From Actinomycetes bacterium (GTDB lineage: Bacteria; Actinomycetota; Acidimicrobiia; Acidimicrobiales; Palsa-688): a stretch of 10,922 nucleotides of DNA. The stretch lies in the NCBI GenBank assembly GCA_021819345.1, contig JAKARG010000064.1:1-10922 (forward strand). The letters are read 5' to 3'. Positions 7,570 through 10,922 of the stretch are shown one piece after another; position 1 is the first letter of the stretch, and each line of letters opens with the position of its first letter. The position numbers were made by a program, and so were the translations under genes. The notes beneath the pieces were generated by a model that saw only the letters and a program-made list of their open reading frames with translations, was not told the DNA's origin and searched no databases.

Positions 7570-9242
7570 GCCCGCACCCGAGGCGCTCGGCGCGCCTGTG
7601 GCAGGACCTCGAGGCTGCCCGAGCGGCGCGGCGCACGGTGCTGCTCACCGGCCAGACGAGCGACGTGCTGGTCCACCCCGCCACCAGCCGGTTGGTGCGT
7701 CTGCCCGAACTGTTGGCCCTCTTCGCCGCCGAGCACGGGGGCGAACTGGTCCTGGTCGACTCCCGTCAGGGTTGTCGGACCCTCAGTCCCCCCTCGGCCC
7801 CCTGCCCGCAGCGGCCGATCGCCCGGCGCCCGGCGCCACTACGGGAGCTGCTCGCCGCGCTCGACGGTGACCTCGACGGGCGCGCCGGGGCAGTGACGAT
7901 CCTCGCGGACTGGGCCTGTCTCGAGCTCGCCGGCGACGACGGTGCCCTGCTGCGCTACCTGCTCGAGGTGCCCGCCTCCCCAGCCGCAAGCGCAGGTCAC
8001 CAGCTAGTCGTGGTCTTCCGCACCGGCGAGCCGCCTGCGCAGCTGACCGGGATGCCGGGCTTCGCGCTGGTGCGCGTCGGACTTCCCGACGCAGAGGAAC
8101 GGCGCTTCGTGCTGAGCGAGACCGACCGACGCTGCCCGGTGCCCCTCGAAGAAGGCCTCGACATCGACTCTGTAGCGATCAACCTCGGCGGGATCGACAG
8201 CGACGGCCTGCTGCGCTGCGCTCACGAGGCCCGGGCGAGAGCGCCGCTCGGCGCAGAGCGCATCAGTGAGATCAAGGCCGCCGAGATCGAGCGAACCTCG
8301 GCGGGGACCCTGGTCGTGGATCGCTCGATGGCGCCCAACGGCCTGGCAGGCATGGCCGGCCTGCGCCTCTACCTCGAGTCGTGTCGCACGGCTCGCATGC
8401 CCCTCGGGGCGATCCTGCTCGCCGGAGTGCCCGGGGTGGGCAAGACCTACTCGTTCCGCTACCTGGCCCAGCAGCTCCGCCTGCCCGCGGTGGTCTTCGG
8501 ACAGCTGCGCGCTGGGATCGTCGGCCAGAGCGAGCGCAACTGGCAAACGGCGCGGCGCTGCTTGGAGGCGACCGCCCCCGCCGCCTTGCTGCTCGACGAG
8601 GTCGACTTGATGGGGCTCGGTCGGCGCACGACCAACCTCGACTCGGGGGTCAGCGACCACCTGCGCACAGGGATCCTCGAGCTGGCCAACACCTGCGCCG
8701 AGTCGGGGATCAGCTTCGTCATGGCCACCAACAACCCCGCCGGGATGGACCCTGCGGGCCTCGACCGCTGCCTGGTGATCCCCTGCTTGCACCCTGGCCT
8801 CGAGGAGTCTGTGCAGATCATGGCGCTCGCCGCCGAACGAGAGGGATGGTCCCTCGACATCGACGCGGCGCGCAGCGTGCTCGCGGGGCGAGACCGACTG
8901 AACACCGGCCGGCACCTGGTCCGCCTGTTGCGCCGAGCCGCCCGCCACGCAGCGAGCGAAGGCCGCGCAGGCAGGATCGACGGCGCGGACCTGCACAGCG
9001 CGGACGCAGACTCGATCCCGCTCACCGACCAGCCCGCCCAGGAGTACATGGCCCTCAGCGCCCTTGCCCTCGCCGACTCCCAGGAGAGCTACCCATGGGT
9101 GGCCGCGGCCCGCCTCGGGGAGACCCCCGAGGTCCCTGCCTACGTCAGGCCATTCCTCGACTCGGACAACAACCTCGACCACGCAGCCATGCACGTCCGG
9201 ATCAACCAACTGCAAGCGAGCGGTCATGGCTTCCAGACCTGA
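7566..9242 (+). CDS. AAA ATPase, Ycf46-like
   Basis: A 558-residue cytoplasmic ATPase. The C-terminal half is a complete AAA module: a lead-in resembling Ycf46-type proteins (IKAAEIERTSAGTLVVD, 236-252, then GLAGMAGL), Walker A GVPGVGKT (287-294), a pore-loop-like region ending IVGQSERN (318-325), Walker B LLLDEVD (341-347), sensor 1 ATNN (387-390), a candidate arginine finger R401 in GLDRCLVIP, and a sensor 2-like GRH (448-450). The N-terminal half (about 20-230) looks like a P-loop fold without a usable Walker A: TVLLTGQTSDVLV (24-36), VTILADWACLEL (110-121) and HQLVVVFRTGE (145-155). Such a degenerate first half is seen in Ycf46-like ATPases. Start overlaps the preceding gene (ATGA). Likely an energy-driven remodelling enzyme; its substrate is unknown and probably encoded beside it. 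Confidence 0.85.
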   Translation: MSPHPRRSARLWQDLEAARAARRTVLLTGQTSDVLVHPATSRLVRLPELLALFAAEHGGELVLVDSRQGCRTLSPPSAPCPQRPIARRPAPLRELLAALDGDLDGRAGAVTILADWACLELAGDDGALLRYLLEVPASPAASAGHQLVVVFRTGEPPAQLTGMPGFALVRVGLPDAEERRFVLSETDRRCPVPLEEGLDIDSVAINLGGIDSDGLLRCAHEARARAPLGAERISEIKAAEIERTSAGTLVVDRSMAPNGLAGMAGLRLYLESCRTARMPLGAILLAGVPGVGKTYSFRYLAQQLRLPAVVFGQLRAGIVGQSERNWQTARRCLEATAPAALLLDEVDLMGLGRRTTNLDSGVSDHLRTGILELANTCAESGISFVMATNNPAGMDPAGLDRCLVIPCLHPGLEESVQIMALAAEREGWSLDIDAARSVLAGRDRLNTGRHLVRLLRRAARHAASEGRAGRIDGADLHSADADSIPLTDQPAQEYMALSALALADSQESYPWVAAARLGETPEVPAYVRPFLDSDNNLDHAAMHVRINQLQASGHGFQT

Positions 9243-10398
9243 GAAGGCCGCCGGCCTTCGGCCGTGGGGACAGCTCCGAGCCGGCCATCCTGGCCGAGAG
9301 CAGCACCCCGACTCCCGCCTGCTCGAGGAGGCGGCAACGGCGCTTGCGTGGTGGGCCGACCAACGGCCGCCCCGGCCGACCAGCACCCTGAGCGGCGGCG
9401 GCGCTGTCGCCGCCGTCGAGGAGCTGCTCTCCGACCAGCTCGGGGGCAGGGCAGTGCTCGCCCTGCCCAATGCCACCTTCGCCCTGCTGGTCGCCCTGCG
9501 CTGCAGCGGGGTCGGACCAGGCGACGAGGTCATCGTCCCAGCCGTCGACTGGCCCGCTGCCAGGGCGGCCGCCGCCACCCTCGGCGCAAGAGCCCTAGCC
9601 GCGCCCGTGGTCGGCGATGACCTGACCGTCGACCCCGAGGACGTCTTGGGCTTGGTCACCCCGGCCACCAGAGCCGTCGTCGCCTGCCACCCCCACGGCC
9701 TGATGGCCGACGTCGCCGGCCTGCGTGGCGCGCTGGCCGAACGGGTAGCCCTCGTGGAGGACTGCGCCCAAGCCCTCGGAGCGTCCCGCTCCGGGCGGCT
9801 CGCTGGCAGCACCGGGGATTATTCGGTGTTCTCCCTCGGCCCCGGCAAGGCGGCCTCGGCCGGTGAGCTCGGCCTGCTCGTCTCGGCCACCTCCGAGCTG
9901 CACCGCCGGGCCGTCGGCAGCTCCCAGCACCCGCTCCGACAGCTGCTAGCCGGGATCGCCCATCCCGCCGCCGACACCCTCGCCGGCCGACCCGCCCCTC
10001 TCGCCGCGATCCTCGGCGCCTACAAGCTCTCCCGCTGGAAGTCCGATGCCGCAGCATTGCGAGACGCAGAGCAGACACTTCGGTGCGCCCTTGCCCGCCA
10101 CCCAGCCGGTTGCCTCGCCCGTCGGCTCGGCCACGCCGACCAGCAGCCGCAACCCGGCCGTGTGCCGGTGCTCATGTCGCCAGGAGCCGTCCCCGGCCAA
10201 CTCGAGCGCGCACTTCGCGCCGAGCTCCCCGGGCGCTTCCGGCCCCGTGTCGCCCCGAGCGGCCTCTGCGTCGACCCCGCCGTCCCCGACGCCCGGCGCA
10301 GGGTGCTGGCCAAGCTGCTCGCAGGTGTCCGGGTGGTCACCGTCGAGACGGGGGACGGCGGACACCCGGGCGACGAACCCCCCAGGAGCCTCTCGTGA
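9226..10398 (+). CDS. DegT/DnrJ/EryC1/StrS-type PLP-dependent enzyme
   Basis: A 390-residue fold-type I PLP protein of the sugar aminotransferase type. LALPNATFALLVALRCSGVGPGDEVIVPAVDW (78-109) corresponds to the cofactor phosphate-binding loop and following strand; VVACHPHGLMADV (151-163) is the usual loop; LVEDCAQALGA (176-186) carries D179 for the pyridine nitrogen; and VFSLGPGKAASAGELG (201-216) carries K208, the expected Schiff-base lysine. Key residues are thus present and the length is normal. Family members usually transfer an amino group to a keto-sugar, but some act on other scaffolds. No other sugar-nucleotide gene is in the window. ATG 9226 overlaps the AAA gene by 17 bases and has only a weak ribosome site, so translation may depend on coupling. 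The start is less sure than the family. Confidence 0.85.
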   Translation: MASRPEKAAGLRPWGQLRAGHPGREQHPDSRLLEEAATALAWWADQRPPRPTSTLSGGGAVAAVEELLSDQLGGRAVLALPNATFALLVALRCSGVGPGDEVIVPAVDWPAARAAAATLGARALAAPVVGDDLTVDPEDVLGLVTPATRAVVACHPHGLMADVAGLRGALAERVALVEDCAQALGASRSGRLAGSTGDYSVFSLGPGKAASAGELGLLVSATSELHRRAVGSSQHPLRQLLAGIAHPAADTLAGRPAPLAAILGAYKLSRWKSDAAALRDAEQTLRCALARHPAGCLARRLGHADQQPQPGRVPVLMSPGAVPGQLERALRAELPGRFRPRVAPSGLCVDPAVPDARRRVLAKLLAGVRVVTVETGDGGHPGDEPPRSLS

Positions 10399-10880
10399 GC
10401 ACGCGAAACGAGACCGAGCCATCCCCCATCGACGAAGGCGAGGCCCGCCGCTTCTGGCGGGACCTCGCCCCTGCTCTCGGGCGCGAACGCGTCGCCGCCG
10501 GCCTGCTCGGTGAGCCGAGCGGCGCTGCAGACATCTGTACCCGTCGCTGGAGGGCACGGCCCGCCGGCGGCTCGGGCCGGGCCGAGGAGGCACACGAGCT
10601 GCTCGTAGCGGTACTCGCCGACCCGGTGGGAGCGGACCTCCCCCTCGCCACCCGCTTGCAGGTCGCCCGAGCCTGCACATCGCTGTCCTATGAGGCCCTC
10701 GGTCGGGAGGCCTTGCGCCTCGGCTCAGCTGACACCGAGCAGCTCGACCGGGCACTGAGCGCCCTCGGTGTGCCCGTCGTCGCCCGGCTGGCCGCCTGTG
10801 GGCTCGGCACCTGGCCACCCGCCGAGCGCGCCGGCTCCTCGCCGACCTCGGCCCCGCTCGGGGCCGGTTGCGGTAGGTAG
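10395..10880 (+). CDS. unrecognised 161-residue protein
   Basis: The frame is open far upstream, but GTG 10395 is the supported start: it overlaps the preceding stop as GTGA and has AGGAG at 10384-10388, six bases before it. The protein is soluble, with helices GEARRFWRDLAPALGRERV (15-33), EEAHELLVAVLA and LATRLQVARACTSLSYEALGREALRL, followed by a Pro/Ser/Gly-rich tail. I see no signal peptide, membrane segment or known motif. Its place in the overlapping gene chain says it belongs with the PLP enzyme and the AAA protein, possibly as an adaptor or regulator. No function is claimed. Confidence 0.6.
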   Translation: MSTRNETEPSPIDEGEARRFWRDLAPALGRERVAAGLLGEPSGAADICTRRWRARPAGGSGRAEEAHELLVAVLADPVGADLPLATRLQVARACTSLSYEALGREALRLGSADTEQLDRALSALGVPVVARLAACGLGTWPPAERAGSSPTSAPLGAGCGR

Positions 10881-10888
10881 GCTCGATC

Positions 10889-10922
10889 ATGGCAGTCGAG
10901 GTGGTCTTCTCGGGTGACGACG
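10889..10922 (+). CDS. start of a further operon gene, cut by the window end
   Basis: ATG 10889 lies eight bases after the previous stop and opens a frame reading MAVEVVFSGDD up to the last base. GGTAGG just upstream (about 10872-10877) could be a ribosome site. Too short to identify. It suggests the operon continues. Confidence 0.4.
   Translation, partial: MAVEVVFSGDD

Noticed and set aside
9246..9264. Hairpin CGGCC-TTC-GGCCG just after the AAA stop as a terminator
   Set aside because: It lies within the first codons of the PLP gene, has only five pairs and no T-run; a chance GC-rich palindrome is more likely.
8004..9812. Minus-strand open frame of 602 residues
   Set aside because: Longer than the AAA gene it opposes, but its translation is low-complexity and shows no motif, while the plus strand holds complete AAA and PLP motifs.

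Overview
The window is high-GC bacterial DNA with ATG, GTG and TTG starts, 4-base ATGA/GTGA overlaps between genes and an actinobacterial look (GGAGG-type ribosome sites, a promoter with a TAGGAA-like -10). A high-GC actinomycete is the likely source, but nothing here fixes the genus. There are no rRNA or tRNA genes, no CRISPR array and no housekeeping genes, so it reads as accessory DNA.

Left part (1-4140) is a decayed island. On the minus strand is a complete IS1380-type transposase (33-1406). It abuts the remains of dndD, the SMC/Rad50-like ATPase of the Dnd phosphorothioation (DNA sulfur modification) systems. Only the part from the coiled coil before the hook to the C-terminus remains (about 1519-2864). 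It is broken by a one-base frameshift near 1780 and an in-frame TGA at 1947-1949; both become visible when the two reading frames are joined. An apparently intact small gene resembling Dnd system-associated protein 4 follows with a 4-base overlap (2861-3334). It is followed at once by the 3' half of an IS110-family transposase (about 3378-4088), whose N-terminal catalytic domain is gone. Two GC-rich hairpins follow that remnant.

A stretch of about 560 bases (4135-4697) has no recognisable gene. Near its end are a promoter-like site (TTGACT, 17 bases, TAGGAA) and overlapping inverted repeats.

Right part (4731-10922) is one tightly packed plus-strand operon: a lipoprotein with a von Willebrand A-like layout (4731-5591), a four-helix membrane protein with charged and proline-rich cytoplasmic parts (5588-6823), an unrecognised 238-residue protein (6853-7569), an AAA ATPase of the Ycf46-like type with a degenerate N-terminal P-loop-like half (7566-9242), an intact-looking DegT/DnrJ/EryC1/StrS-type PLP enzyme (9226-10398), an unrecognised 161-residue protein (10395-10880) and the first codons of a further gene (10889 onward). 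Every junction overlaps or is shorter than 30 bases, so the genes probably act together. A reasonable but unproven picture is a surface-exposed sensor or adaptor (lipoprotein) and a membrane platform coupled to a cytoplasmic AAA machine and a PLP-dependent modifying enzyme. I do not recognise this combination as a described system. It is the main candidate for something new in the window.
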